A stretch of 64,000 nucleotides of DNA, taken from assembly GCA_963843645.1 (NCBI GenBank), contig CAWJLE010000001.1, forward strand, positions 124,001-188,000, written 5' to 3'. Each line of letters begins with the position of its first letter. Within the stretch, counting starts at the first letter, position 1. Source of the DNA: CAWJLE01 sp963843645. Its GTDB lineage: Bacteria > Chloroflexota > Anaerolineae > DAOTYC01. Positions 55,514 to 63,719 of the stretch are shown here, one piece after another. The position numbers and the translations under genes are program-made. A model generated the notes under the pieces. The model searched no databases and was not told the DNA's origin. It was given only the letters and a program-made list of their open reading frames with translations.

Positions 55514-56453
55514 CTTTCCTCCCACGGACCGACTGCAAGGACACGGCGACCAGGATCAGGGCCCCGGTCACGGCGCTCTGCCAGGCGGCGTCGATCTGCA
55601 CGACCATCATGGCATTGTAGATGGCGTACAGCGCCACCGTTCCGATGAACGTTCCGAGGATCTTGCCGGAGCCGCCGGCGATGTTCGCCCCGCCCATCAC
55701 GATCGTCGCGATCGCGAGGAACTCGATTCCCCAGAAGGAGTAGCGTTCCAGGCCGGACGCTCGCGCGTAATAGAGCACCGAAGCCACGGAAGCCAGCAAT
55801 CCGCACAAGGCGTACGTGGCCACTTGCACCCGCCTGACGTCGACGCCGGCCACCGCCGCGGCAGCAGGGTTGCCTCCGACCGCGTATATGCTGCGCCCCA
55901 GTCGCGTATGCGCCAGAAAGACCGAGACCACGATCGCCATCAGGAAGAAGACAACGACCTGCAGCGGAAACGGCCCGACCTTGGCAAACGCGAGGAACGG
56001 AACGTTGTCCGTGATCGCCGGAATAGCCTGGCCCGGAGTCAGAATCTCCAGTCCGCCGCGGTAAATTCGCAGAGCAGCGAGCGTGACGATGATCGCCGGA
56101 AGGCGCAGGTAGCCGATGAACACGCCGTTCAACGCACCCAGGCCCACGCCCAGCAGCAGGCAGGCCGCAACCGCCACGACGGCGGGCACGTGAACGAAGA
56201 CGATCAGTGTGCCCAAGACCATCGCCGACGCCACCGCGGTGGCTCCGACCGAGATGTCGATGCCGCCGCCGATGATGACCAGCGACTCGCCCAGCGCGAT
56301 GATTCCAACGAGCGCGGCCGCGTCGAGAATGAAGACCCAGTTCCGTCCCGACAGGAAGTGCGGCGCGAAGGCGCCGATGAGCAGCGAAAACAGGATCAGA
56401 AAGACGAGTAACAAGTTCTCTCGGGTGTTGAGGCGCTGCAGGATCAGGCGCAT
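55506..56453 (-). CDS. Sugar ABC permease (RbsC type), importer B second subunit
   Basis: 315 aa from ATG 56453, overlapping the ATPase stop by 10 nt. Marks: LVIIGGGIDISVGATAVASA, LNGVFIGYLRLPAIIVTLAA, AVGGNPAAAAVAGVDVRRVQ, VMGGANIAGGSGKILGTFIG. Together with the following permease it makes a heterodimeric channel like RbsC/XylH pairs. No frameshift, in contrast to importer A. Confidence 0.9.
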   Translation of the reverse strand: MRLILQRLNTRENLLLVFLILFSLLIGAFAPHFLSGRNWVFILDAAALVGIIALGESLVIIGGGIDISVGATAVASAMVLGTLIVFVHVPAVVAVAACLLLGVGLGALNGVFIGYLRLPAIIVTLAALRIYRGGLEILTPGQAIPAITDNVPFLAFAKVGPFPLQVVVFFLMAIVVSVFLAHTRLGRSIYAVGGNPAAAAVAGVDVRRVQVATYALCGLLASVASVLYYARASGLERYSFWGIEFLAIATIVMGGANIAGGSGKILGTFIGTVALYAIYNAMMVVQIDAAWQSAVTGALILVAVSLQSVRGRKDD

Positions 56454-58033
56454 GGACGGTTTCCCCCTTCCCGGCCGGGCTCCCCGACGACGCCGGTCGC
56501 CGCACGCAGGATGCCCTCCTGGTCGACCTCGCCACGAAGAAACTCAGCCGTCAGGCGGCCCTCGTGCAACACCAGGATGCGGTCGCTCATTCCCAGGATT
56601 TCCGGCAGTTCGGAGGAGATCATAAGAATGGCCATACCCTCGCCGACCAACGTGCTCATGAGCGCGTGGACTTCCGCCTTGGCGCCGACATCGATGCCGC
56701 GCGTCGGCTCGTCGAGGATCAGGATGCGGGGGTGAGTCATCATCCATTTGGCCAGGACACACTTCTGCTGGTTGCCGCCGCTCAGCCGGCCCACCGGCTG
56801 GCGCAGGCTGGTGCAAACGACGTGCAGCCGCTCCCGGTATTCCTGCGCGATGGTCAGCTGGGCGCCGGATTGCAGCAGCGGCCCCCGGCTCAGGCTGCGC
56901 AGCACGGGCAGCGTCATGTTATCCGCGATACTCATATCCAGGACCAGCCCCTGATGCTGCCGATCCTCGGGCAAGTAGACGATTCCCACACGCATGGCGT
57001 CCTGCACACTGCGGATGCGCAACGGCGTCCCATCGAGGAAGATCTCGCCGCTGTCCGCGGGGAACATGCCGGCAATGGCCTGACCTACCTCGCTGCGCCC
57101 GGCCCCCACCAATCCGGCTACCCCGACAATCTCCCCGCGACGCAGCTCGAAGCTCACGTCGGCAAACATACGGCGCCGAGAAAGGCCCTGCACCTGGAGG
57201 ACGGGCTCCCCGATAATCGCGTCCTCCTTAGGATACAAGGTGCTGAGCGAGCGTCCAACCATCATCGTGATGAGCTGGTCCGTGCTCAGATCGCTGACCT
57301 GCCGTGTGCCGATCTTGTGCCCGTCCCGCAGCACGGTCACCCGGTCGGCGATTTCGAACACCTCGGACAGGCGATGGCTAATGTAGATGACGGAGACTCC
57401 GAGGCTCTTGAGACGTCTGATCACATCGAAGAACCGCTCGACCTCATCTTCGGGCAGGGCCGCCGTCGGCTCGTCCAGGATCAGGATGTCGGCTTTGAAG
57501 ACCAGCCCGCGGGCAATCTCGACGAGTTTGCGATTCGTCGCGCTCAGAACGTGCAGCGGCACGTCCACGTCGAGGCATACTCCGAGGCTCTCGAACACTT
57601 CCTGGGCGCGCCGCCGGGCCGCCCGCCAATCGACCAGCCCCAGCCGGTTGACCGGCAAAGAGCGGCCGAGATACAGATTCTCGATGGCATTGAGGTCGGG
57701 GCAATAGTTGAACTCCTGGTGAACGGCCGAGATGCCGGCCTGCAGGGCCGCCTGGGCCGACGATAGTCTCACCGTTGCGCCGCGGAGGATGATTTCGCCT
57801 GAATCTGGCGGGAAGAGCCCGGCCAGGATCTTGATCAGAGTGGATTTGCCCGCCCCGTTCTCTCCGAGAAGCGCGTGCACTTCTCCGCGCTCCAGATCGA
57901 AATCCACGCCCGCGAGCGCCCGGACGCCGGGGAAGGATCGGCTCAGCCCACGAACTTCGAGCACGCAGTCCGCTGTAACTGGAGCGACCGCGGCTGCGGG
58001 ACCCACGTCTGGACCGTCAATTGACGTTGCCAA
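56444..58033 (-). CDS. Sugar ABC ATPase with two NBDs (RbsA/MglA type), importer B
   Basis: 529 aa from ATG 58033. NBD1 (about 22-260): Walker A LLGENGAGKSTLIKILAG, signature region LSATNRKLVEIARGL, Walker B ILILDEPTAALPE, His in YISHRLSEV. NBD2 (about 275-510): RbsA-type degenerate Walker A VAGLVGAGRSEVGQ, consensus signature GRLSGGNQQKCVLAKWM and Walker B ILILDEPTRGIDVGAK. Normal length for RbsA. Degenerate NBD2 P-loop is a family property, not a defect here. It energises the two permeases downstream. Confidence 0.92.
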   Translation of the reverse strand: MATSIDGPDVGPAAAVAPVTADCVLEVRGLSRSFPGVRALAGVDFDLERGEVHALLGENGAGKSTLIKILAGLFPPDSGEIILRGATVRLSSAQAALQAGISAVHQEFNYCPDLNAIENLYLGRSLPVNRLGLVDWRAARRRAQEVFESLGVCLDVDVPLHVLSATNRKLVEIARGLVFKADILILDEPTAALPEDEVERFFDVIRRLKSLGVSVIYISHRLSEVFEIADRVTVLRDGHKIGTRQVSDLSTDQLITMMVGRSLSTLYPKEDAIIGEPVLQVQGLSRRRMFADVSFELRRGEIVGVAGLVGAGRSEVGQAIAGMFPADSGEIFLDGTPLRIRSVQDAMRVGIVYLPEDRQHQGLVLDMSIADNMTLPVLRSLSRGPLLQSGAQLTIAQEYRERLHVVCTSLRQPVGRLSGGNQQKCVLAKWMMTHPRILILDEPTRGIDVGAKAEVHALMSTLVGEGMAILMISSELPEILGMSDRILVLHEGRLTAEFLRGEVDQEGILRAATGVVGEPGREGGNRPCA

Positions 58034-58136
58034 GGCAACTCTCCTGTCAGTGAGTCTAACACACTCTATTGGGCGACATCCGCCACAGGCGTTTCCTGCA
58101 CGAGCCCATTCGCTGTGGCACGCCCGCGGACGAGGC

Positions 58137-58163
58137 AGGGGCCGGCCAGTCGCGCCGGCCCCT
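58137..58163. terminator. Strong GC hairpin between binding-protein and ATPase genes
   Basis: Perfect 10-bp stem aggggccggc (58137-58146) / gccggcccct (58154-58163), 7-nt loop, no T-run. It lies just after the binding-protein stop at 58172 on the minus strand. It probably gives higher expression of the binding protein than of the ATPase and permeases. Confidence 0.5.
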
Positions 58164-58171
58164 CACATCGG

Positions 58172-59296
58172 CTAGAGGTTGTAATCGTCGATGTTGTCTT
58201 TCGTCAACACGAGCGGTGGGCCCATCACAATGTCGAGGACATTGGGATTGCTGAGGTTCGGCCGGACGTCGGCATTGACCTGCTCGGTTTCCGAGAGGTC
58301 GATCTTGGTGTCCGGCGTGATGTCCTGGCCCTGCAGCAGCGTCAAGCAGACCGACACCAGTCCGTAGCCGTACTTCTGCATGTCCCACAGGAAAGCCTTC
58401 TTGATGGTCCCGTCCTTGAAGTACTGCCGCGTGATCGAGGGAATCGACAAACCGGTGACGGCAACCTTGCCCGACATTCCCGCATCGCGGATGCCCTGGG
58501 CCACACCGGCCAGCCCGCCACCCGAGTTGGAGATGATACCCTTGATATCCGGGTTGGTGACCAGGAATTGCTTGGCGATCGCCGCGCCCTTGGTAATGTC
58601 GTCGTTGGACTCCTGGATGCCGACGAACTTCATTTTCGGGTACTTTTCCGCAGCGCGCTTCTTCATGATTTCGTACTGCATCATCTTGAAGGTCTGGGTC
58701 AGCTGGCCGACGACGAAGCCCCACTCGCCCTCGTAGTTCATCTCCAGAGCCAGCTCGTCGATCTGGGCAATGGCCTGGTCTTCGTCGCTCGCCTGGCTCC
58801 AGAAGACCGTTCGTTTGGAATTGGGAGCGTCCGAGTCCCAGGTGACGAAGATAATGCCGGCGTCGACCGCCCTGTTTATCGAAGGAGTCAGCAGTTCGGC
58901 GTCGCCGATCAGAGCCGTGATCGCATCTTTCTTCTGCGTGATCCAGGTATCGATCTCGGCAGCCTGGGCAGCGTGGTCGACGGTGGGGGGGCCGCCGAAG
59001 GTCGTCTTGCAGCCAAAGTGCTGCGCGGCCGCACTCATCCCCTTCTCGATCGCGTCCGAATAGGAATTGTGGCCGACGAACATGTTTTCACAAATGTCGA
59101 GGTCGCTGATCGCCTTAGTAGTCTTTGGCGGAGCCTTAATGACCAGCGGCACCGCCGGCACCGTACCGGTAATCGGGCTTGCGGGAGCCGGAGTCTGAGC
59201 GAACACGTTGGAGAAGCTGCCGGCCAGGGCGGCGCCAACGGGTACGGCCGCCAGTCCTTTTAGAAAACGCCGTCTCGAAATCTGCGACTTCATCAT
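58172..59296 (-). CDS. Sugar ABC substrate-binding protein with Tat-type signal, importer B
   Basis: 374 aa from ATG 59296 with GGAGG 6 nt upstream. The N-terminus KSQISRRRFLKGLAAVPVGA is a twin-arginine signal (SRRRFLK) ending near NVFAQ. The mature part is a Peripla_BP_4-type sugar-binding protein: HNSYSDAIEKGMSAAAQHFG, ALIGDAELLTPSINRAVDAG, FVTWDSDAPNSKRTVFWSQA, GIISNSGGGLAGVAQGI, KVAVTGLSIPSITRQYFKDG. Export folded via Tat is inferred. One binding domain only, unlike the double protein of importer A. First gene of the minus-strand operon. Confidence 0.9.
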   Translation of the reverse strand: MMKSQISRRRFLKGLAAVPVGAALAGSFSNVFAQTPAPASPITGTVPAVPLVIKAPPKTTKAISDLDICENMFVGHNSYSDAIEKGMSAAAQHFGCKTTFGGPPTVDHAAQAAEIDTWITQKKDAITALIGDAELLTPSINRAVDAGIIFVTWDSDAPNSKRTVFWSQASDEDQAIAQIDELALEMNYEGEWGFVVGQLTQTFKMMQYEIMKKRAAEKYPKMKFVGIQESNDDITKGAAIAKQFLVTNPDIKGIISNSGGGLAGVAQGIRDAGMSGKVAVTGLSIPSITRQYFKDGTIKKAFLWDMQKYGYGLVSVCLTLLQGQDITPDTKIDLSETEQVNADVRPNLSNPNVLDIVMGPPLVLTKDNIDDYNL

Positions 59297-59458
59297 CACG
59301 CGCCTCCTTCATTGGTTATAAACTCAACGTTGAACCAGTGTGCGACATGCGTCCGCAGCGGTGAGACGAGAAAACTACGCTCGCTCTCTTCCTCCTCTCT
59401 CGTGGGCCCGGCCGAAGATGACATCAGCTCGGCTCCGCAAACAACACGGGAAAAAGCG

Positions 59459-59487
59459 TTGACGACGGCCCAATCTTGTGTTAAAAT
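59459..59487 (+). promoter_or_regulatory. Promoter of the double GntR regulator
   Basis: TTGACG (59459-59464), 17 bp, TAAAAT (59482-59487). A palindrome ATGTCACAT at 59497-59505 and repeated gatgtc motifs lie just downstream, between this and the opposing promoter, as expected for an operator. Confidence 0.65.
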
Positions 59488-59518
59488 GTCAGTCAGATGT
59501 CACATGTCCGATGTCTCA

Positions 59519-59547
59519 ATTCTAACATCATTTGTCTTTGGTGTCAA
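59519..59547 (-). promoter_or_regulatory. Promoter of the importer B / sugar operon
   Basis: Minus strand TTGACA (59547-59542), 17 bp, TAGAAT (59524-59519). It faces the plus-strand promoter at 59459-59487; the -10 boxes are only 31 bp apart, so the transcripts cross. The leader to ATG 59296 is about 215 nt. Confidence 0.65.
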
Positions 59548-59651
59548 GGCCCTGTATAATGCTGTCGGATAGCGTCCCGCCCGCACGAGACAGGTTCGAT
59601 CGGGTTCGAGCGCGCCGGACAAGCCAGGCAACGACGAGGAAGATCGAGACG

Positions 59652-61112
59652 ATGGACGAAAAGCCCTTTCGCGGCCCCGCGCTGAACGAGGAGATCCGCG
59701 ACTACATCAAACGGTACATATTGGAGAGCAAGCTGGCGCCGGGCGATGCGCTGCCCGCCGAGGCTCAGCTCGCCCAGGATCTGGGCGTCGGGCGCGGCAC
59801 CGTTCGCGAGGCCATCAAGGCTCTGGAAGCGCTGGGCATCGTCGAGGTCCGCCGGGGCGACGGCATGTACGTGCGGGAAAGCAATCTCGATCCCCTGGTG
59901 CACAACCTGCGCTTCGGGATGCAGTTCGAGACGTCGACTTTGATCGACCTCGCGCAAATCCGCAGCTGGCTCGAGACCGAGATCATCGAGGAGGCCGTGC
60001 AGCGGGCCCGGCCTGAGCACGTGGCGCAACTGGAGGCCGTGCTGGGCTCCTGGCGCCGAGGCATGGCAGCCGGCACCGCGGATGCGGCGTTCGTGGCCGA
60101 GCATGACAAAACCTTCCACCTCGCCCTGTACGCGCCCCTGGACAACACGATCCTGCTGCAGCTGTTCGAGGCGTTCTGGGTCATCTTCTTCAACTTCCTC
60201 TGGCCCTACATCGATCCCGCCGGCGATCTGGAGGACCACGCTCGCATTTTGGGGGCCGTCCGCGCCGGCGACGGTGTGCTGGCACGCGCGATGTTGCAGG
60301 AGAATCTGTTGCACACGCAGGAGCGCGTGCAGCGATTATCGGAGTCCATCGATGCCGGAGAGACGGTCGACCAACCGGCCGCGCCCCAGCTGAGCAAGCC
60401 CTACCGCCGTCCCGTGCTGAGCGAGGCCATCCGCCATTACCTGACCCAGTACATCATCGATCACGGCCTGGCGCCGGGCGCCGCGCTGCCGACCGAGGGA
60501 CAGCTGGCCCTGGAGCTAGGCGTCGCCCGTACGTCGGTGCGCGAGGCCATCCAGGCGCTGGAATCGCTGGGCATCGTGGACGTCCGCCACGGGGACGGCC
60601 TGTACGTCCGCGACTACAACTTCGATCCGGTGCTCGAGGCGCTCAGCTACGGCGTGCGCTTCGACGCGCGCACGCTGGTCGAGCTGTTGCAGCTGCGCAT
60701 CTGGCTCGAGGGCGGCGTAATCGGCGAGGCCATGAAGCGGATGGGCGCAAAGGACGTGCGGCGGCTCGAAGAAATCGTCGGCCAGTGGGAGCGCATGGTC
60801 GCGGCCGGCCAGGTGGTCCTGTTCGAAGCCCGCGCGCTCGACGAGGAATTCCACCACGGTCTCTACACCTGCTTGAAGAACCAAACGCTGGTGAAGCTGC
60901 TGGAGGTCTTCTGGATCGTGTTCGCCGAGTTCATCGGCCCGTACCGGAGCGAGCCGGCGGTCGATGTGGCGGACCACGCCGCCATCCTCGCGGCGCTGCA
61001 GGCGCGCGACCGCGCCGCCGCGCGGCAGGCCGTCGTCGCCAACATCCGCCGCAACCGCGAGCGCATGGAGGCGCTGATGGACGCGAGCCGCTCGTCCGCG
61101 GCAGGGATGTGA
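59652..61112 (+). CDS. Double-length GntR/FadR regulator with two wHTH-FCD units
   Basis: 486 aa from ATG 59652; the frame is open further upstream, but the sequence there is promoter DNA. Unit 1 (about 8-240): LNEEIRDYIKRYILESKLAP, QDLGVGRGTVREAIKALEAL, GDGMYVRESN, FCD with DKTFHLALYAPLDNTILL. Unit 2 (about 250-480): LSEAIRHYLTQYIIDHGLAP, LELGVARTSVREAIQALESL, GDGLYVRDYN, FCD with DEEFHHGLYTCLKNQTLVKL. The two halves are clearly homologous but diverged. Normal GntR proteins are about 230 aa and dimerise; this one carries both protomers in one chain. It probably controls the divergent sugar operon. Confidence 0.9.
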   Translation: MDEKPFRGPALNEEIRDYIKRYILESKLAPGDALPAEAQLAQDLGVGRGTVREAIKALEALGIVEVRRGDGMYVRESNLDPLVHNLRFGMQFETSTLIDLAQIRSWLETEIIEEAVQRARPEHVAQLEAVLGSWRRGMAAGTADAAFVAEHDKTFHLALYAPLDNTILLQLFEAFWVIFFNFLWPYIDPAGDLEDHARILGAVRAGDGVLARAMLQENLLHTQERVQRLSESIDAGETVDQPAAPQLSKPYRRPVLSEAIRHYLTQYIIDHGLAPGAALPTEGQLALELGVARTSVREAIQALESLGIVDVRHGDGLYVRDYNFDPVLEALSYGVRFDARTLVELLQLRIWLEGGVIGEAMKRMGAKDVRRLEEIVGQWERMVAAGQVVLFEARALDEEFHHGLYTCLKNQTLVKLLEVFWIVFAEFIGPYRSEPAVDVADHAAILAALQARDRAAARQAVVANIRRNRERMEALMDASRSSAAGM

Positions 61113-61147
61113 TGCGAAATCGGGGAGGCGGCGGATGTGTCCCGGTC

Positions 61148-61176
61148 TAGACAAAACGCGGGCGGGACGGTATAAT
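61148..61176 (+). promoter_or_regulatory. Promoter of the selenium cluster
   Basis: TAGACA (61148-61153), exactly 17 bp, TATAAT (61171-61176). It gives a leader of about 310 nt before GTG 61491. Confidence 0.7.
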
Positions 61177-61184
61177 CCCGCCGT

Positions 61185-61490
61185 GTACTTTCGGCTCGGG
61201 CAGGCATAAGCACCGGAGGTCCGTGGTGTTACGACGTCCTCAAGATGAAGCGTGGAGGGGTACGATCCCCCACGCGCGTAGAGCATGACTGCGGTCCGGG
61301 AGCGCCGGTCGGCGCTCAGGGCCAGGTTAGTAACCGCCGGCGAGCATACGCCGGGCGTCGTGGTATTCTGTCTGAAGTCCAAATCAGAACAATTGTGTTT
61401 GCAGTCCGTCATCGGCATGGCCGGCGCGGGCTTTTTTGTTGCCTCGAATCGCCCTGTATCCAATCCAGACCCCATCAGTGAGGTGAAAAC
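61185..61490 (+). ncRNA. Structured leader RNA upstream of the selenium genes, type unknown
   Basis: Successive stems: about 61247-61278 (gcgtgg-agggg / ccccc-acgc, bulged), 61300-61306/61311-61317 (gagcgcc/ggcgctc), 61325-61328/61332-61335 (ggtt/aacc), 61337-61342/61349-61354 (ccggcg/cgccgg). ccggcgc at about 61421-61428 can also pair with gcgccgg at 61302-61308, giving two exclusive folds, and a T6 run follows at about 61432. This looks like a riboswitch or other cis-regulatory RNA. I could not match it to a known class, and no tRNA-Sec features (UCA anticodon loop, GTTCGA arm) were found. Confidence 0.4.
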
Positions 61491-61874
61491 GTGAGTGAAC
61501 ACACCACCAACGCGCAATCTTCAGCTGCCGGAGCCGGACCGATCGTTCTGGCGGTGCCATCGGAGTGGATGGGCCGCGGCGAGCACGACGAGCTGGGCGG
61601 AATTCTGATGCGCAGCTTCATCCACACGCTGACGGAAGCCCAGGTCGTGCCGGACGTCGTCCTGTTCTTCAACAGCGGAGTCAAACTGGTCGTCGAGGGG
61701 TCGGTCGCCCTGGAAGACCTGCGGGCGCTGGCCGGGCGCGGCGTACGCCTGCTGGCGTGCGGGACGTGCCTGGGGTATTACGACCTGACGGCGAAGATCG
61801 CCGTCGGTGAGATCTCCAACATGTACACGATCTCCGAGACGATGATGACCGCGGCGAAGGTCGTCAGCCTGTGA
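61491..61874 (+). CDS. yedF: YedF-like sulfur/selenium-transfer protein (DsrE fold)
   Basis: 127 aa from GTG 61491 with GAGGTG 6 nt upstream. Matches the C-terminal DsrE-type domain of selenium-metabolism YedF: GELGGILMRSFIHTLTEAQV-like GGILMRSFIHTLTEA, PDVVLFFNSGVKLVVEGS, LLACGTCLGYYDLTAKIAVG, ISNMYTISETMMTAAKVVSL. The usual N-terminal TusA-like half (about 70 aa) is absent. The Cys pair in ACGTCLGYY is the likely chalcogen carrier site. The stop overlaps the next start as GTGA. Confidence 0.85.
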   Translation: MSEHTTNAQSSAAGAGPIVLAVPSEWMGRGEHDELGGILMRSFIHTLTEAQVVPDVVLFFNSGVKLVVEGSVALEDLRALAGRGVRLLACGTCLGYYDLTAKIAVGEISNMYTISETMMTAAKVVSL

Positions 61875-63050
61875 GCGCCGAAGCCCCGAAGCGGTCGATC
61901 TACTTCGACCACGCCGCGACCTCCTGGCCCAAGCCGACCGGCGTCGCCGAAGCGATGGTGCGCTTCATGACGACCGCGGGCGGCAACCCGGGACGCTCCG
62001 GGCATCGCCTGGCGGTCGAAGCGGCCCGGGAGGTCTACCGCACGCGGGAGGCGGTCGCCCGGCTGTTCCACGTGGACGACCCGCTGCGCGTGGTGTTCAC
62101 CGCCAACGTGACCGAAGCGCTGAACCTTGCCTTGCGGGGACTGGCTGCACCCAGGCAACCACGTCGTGACGAGCGGCATGGAGCACAACGCGGTCATGCG
62201 GCCGCTGCGCGCGCTCGAGCGGCAAGGCGTGGAGCTGACCGTCGTGGCCTGCTCGCCGGAAGGGTTCCTGGATCCGGAGGAGGTGGAGCGCGCGCTCCGG
62301 CCCAACACGACGCTCGTCGTGCTCACGCACGCCTCCAACGTCTGCGGCACGCTGCTGCCAGTCGGGGAGGTCGGGCGGATCGTGCGCGAGCGTGGGATCC
62401 TGCTGCTGGTCGACGCGGCGCAGACCGCAGGGGCGTATCCGATCGACCTGCAGGCCGAGCCCATCGACCTGCTCGCCTTCACGGGGCACAAGTCGCTGTA
62501 TGGGCCGACGGGAACGGGCGGCCTCGTCCTGGGCGCGCACGTCGACACCGACCGGCTGGAGCCGCTGAAGCGCGGGGGAACGGGCAGCCGCTCGCAGCTG
62601 GAGGAGCAGCCGGATTTCCTGCCGGATCGGTACGAGAGCGGGACGGTCAACGCCGTCGGGCTGGCCGGCCTGCAGGCGGGGATCGACTGGGTGCTGGAGC
62701 AGGGCGTGTCGGCGATCCGCGCCCACGAGCAGGCGCTGACCGCGCAGCTGCTCGCCGGGCTCGCCGGCATTCCGGGGGTGACGGTCCACGGACCGAGCCG
62801 TGCGGCGCAGCAAACGGCAACCGTCTCAATCACGGTCGCCGGGCTGGAGGTGTCGGAAATCGGGCAGCGTCTGGATGAGGAGGACGGCGTTCTGTGCCGG
62901 GTGGGCCTGCACTGCGCTCCAGCAGCCCACCGGACGCTCGGCACGTTCCCCGCGGGGACCGTCCGCTTCGGCCTGGGCGCCACGAACACGGCGGACGAAG
63001 TCGATGCGGCACTCGCGGCCGTACGCCGGCTGGCGGGAGGGGCGGGTTGA
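61871..63050 (+). pseudogene. Cysteine-desulfurase/selenocysteine-lyase-like aminotransferase (class V), one frameshift
   Basis: GTG 61871. The first frame reads KRSIYFDHAATSWPKPTGVA, GNPGRSGHRLAVEAAREVYR up to about 62140. One extra base (ggactggctgcaccc) moves the frame; the rest is HPGNHVVTSGMEHNAVMRPL, LLVDAAQTAGAYPIDLQAEP, LLAFTGHKSLYGPTGTGGLV with the PLP Lys, and CRVGLHCAPAAHRTLGTFPA with the active-site Cys. Bridged length is about 392 aa. In this trio it probably delivers selenide or sulfide to YedF and the DUF3343 protein. Confidence 0.8.
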
Positions 63051-63280
63051 CGCGGGAGCCCCGCACGATCATCCTCCTGCCATCGGCGCAGCACGTGGTC
63101 CGCGCCGAGACCCGGCTGAACGCAGCCGGTATCGCGTGCAAGCTGGTCCCAGTGCCGCGCCAGATCAGCTCGGACTGCGGCGTGTGCCTGTCGGTGGCGA
63201 CGGCCGACCGCGAAGCAGCGCTTCGCCAGCTCGCGGTGCTGGGCCTAGCCGTGCTTGGCGTGCACGATTTGGAGCGGTAA
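63047..63280 (+). CDS. DUF3343 putative Se/S carrier protein
   Basis: 77 aa from TTG 63047, overlapping the preceding stop as TTGA, with GGAGG 7 nt upstream. Reads TIILLPSAQHVVRAETRLNA, KLVPVPRQISSDCGVCLSVA. The CGxC motif after the SSD turn is the hallmark of DUF3343, annotated as a Se/S carrier-like family that co-occurs with YedF and class V aminotransferases. No ATG alternative exists. Confidence 0.85.
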   Translation: MTREPRTIILLPSAQHVVRAETRLNAAGIACKLVPVPRQISSDCGVCLSVATADREAALRQLAVLGLAVLGVHDLER

Positions 63281-63340
63281 GCCGGGCGCACCCCAGTCCC
63301 GCTCCTCCTCTGGAATCAGAGTGGAGAACGGCGTCGACGC

Positions 63341-63395
63341 GGCGGGTCTCCTCTCTCCTCTTAGGGGAGAGGCGGGAGAGGGGTCGGTCTGTGCC
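63341..63395. repeat. Remnant of the CCTCTCTCCCGG hairpin family
   Basis: tctcctctctcctcttaggggagaggcgggagaggggtc resembles one half of the hairpin at 47905-48005. Nothing else is recognisable in 63281-63598. Confidence 0.5.
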
Positions 63396-63598
63396 CTAAG
63401 GCGCCACGGTGCTGCCTTCGGGACGAGCCATCAGGGCCCACAGGCGGCCGTGGTCCACCGACGCCCCGACGTTCCTGTTGGCCGTGTCGGCTTTCGAGGG
63501 CACGGGAACCCATCGCTGGATCGTCTCATCGTAGCAGGCGATGAACAGGGTTCACGGAAGCGGCTCGTCCCGCTTCATATGGGATACACCCGCTCACA

Positions 63599-63627
63599 TT
63601 GACAAAAGGGAGACGGCAGGCTATCAT
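63599..63627 (+). promoter_or_regulatory. Promoter of the MalT-like gene
   Basis: TTGACA (63599-63604), 17 bp, TATCAT (63622-63627), about 90 nt before ATG 63720. Confidence 0.65.
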
Positions 63628-63719
63628 CGTATCGTGTATTCCCGTCTGCTGCTGTCTCACATACGTCTCACTTTGCTGACTCGACGTCGACGGATCTCGT
63701 TCCGATTGGTCAGGCTAAG

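Noticed and set aside
61185..61490. tRNA-Sec (selC) upstream of the selenium genes
   Set aside because: No UCA anticodon loop, no GTTCGA-type T arm and no complementary acceptor ends found; kept only as a structured leader.
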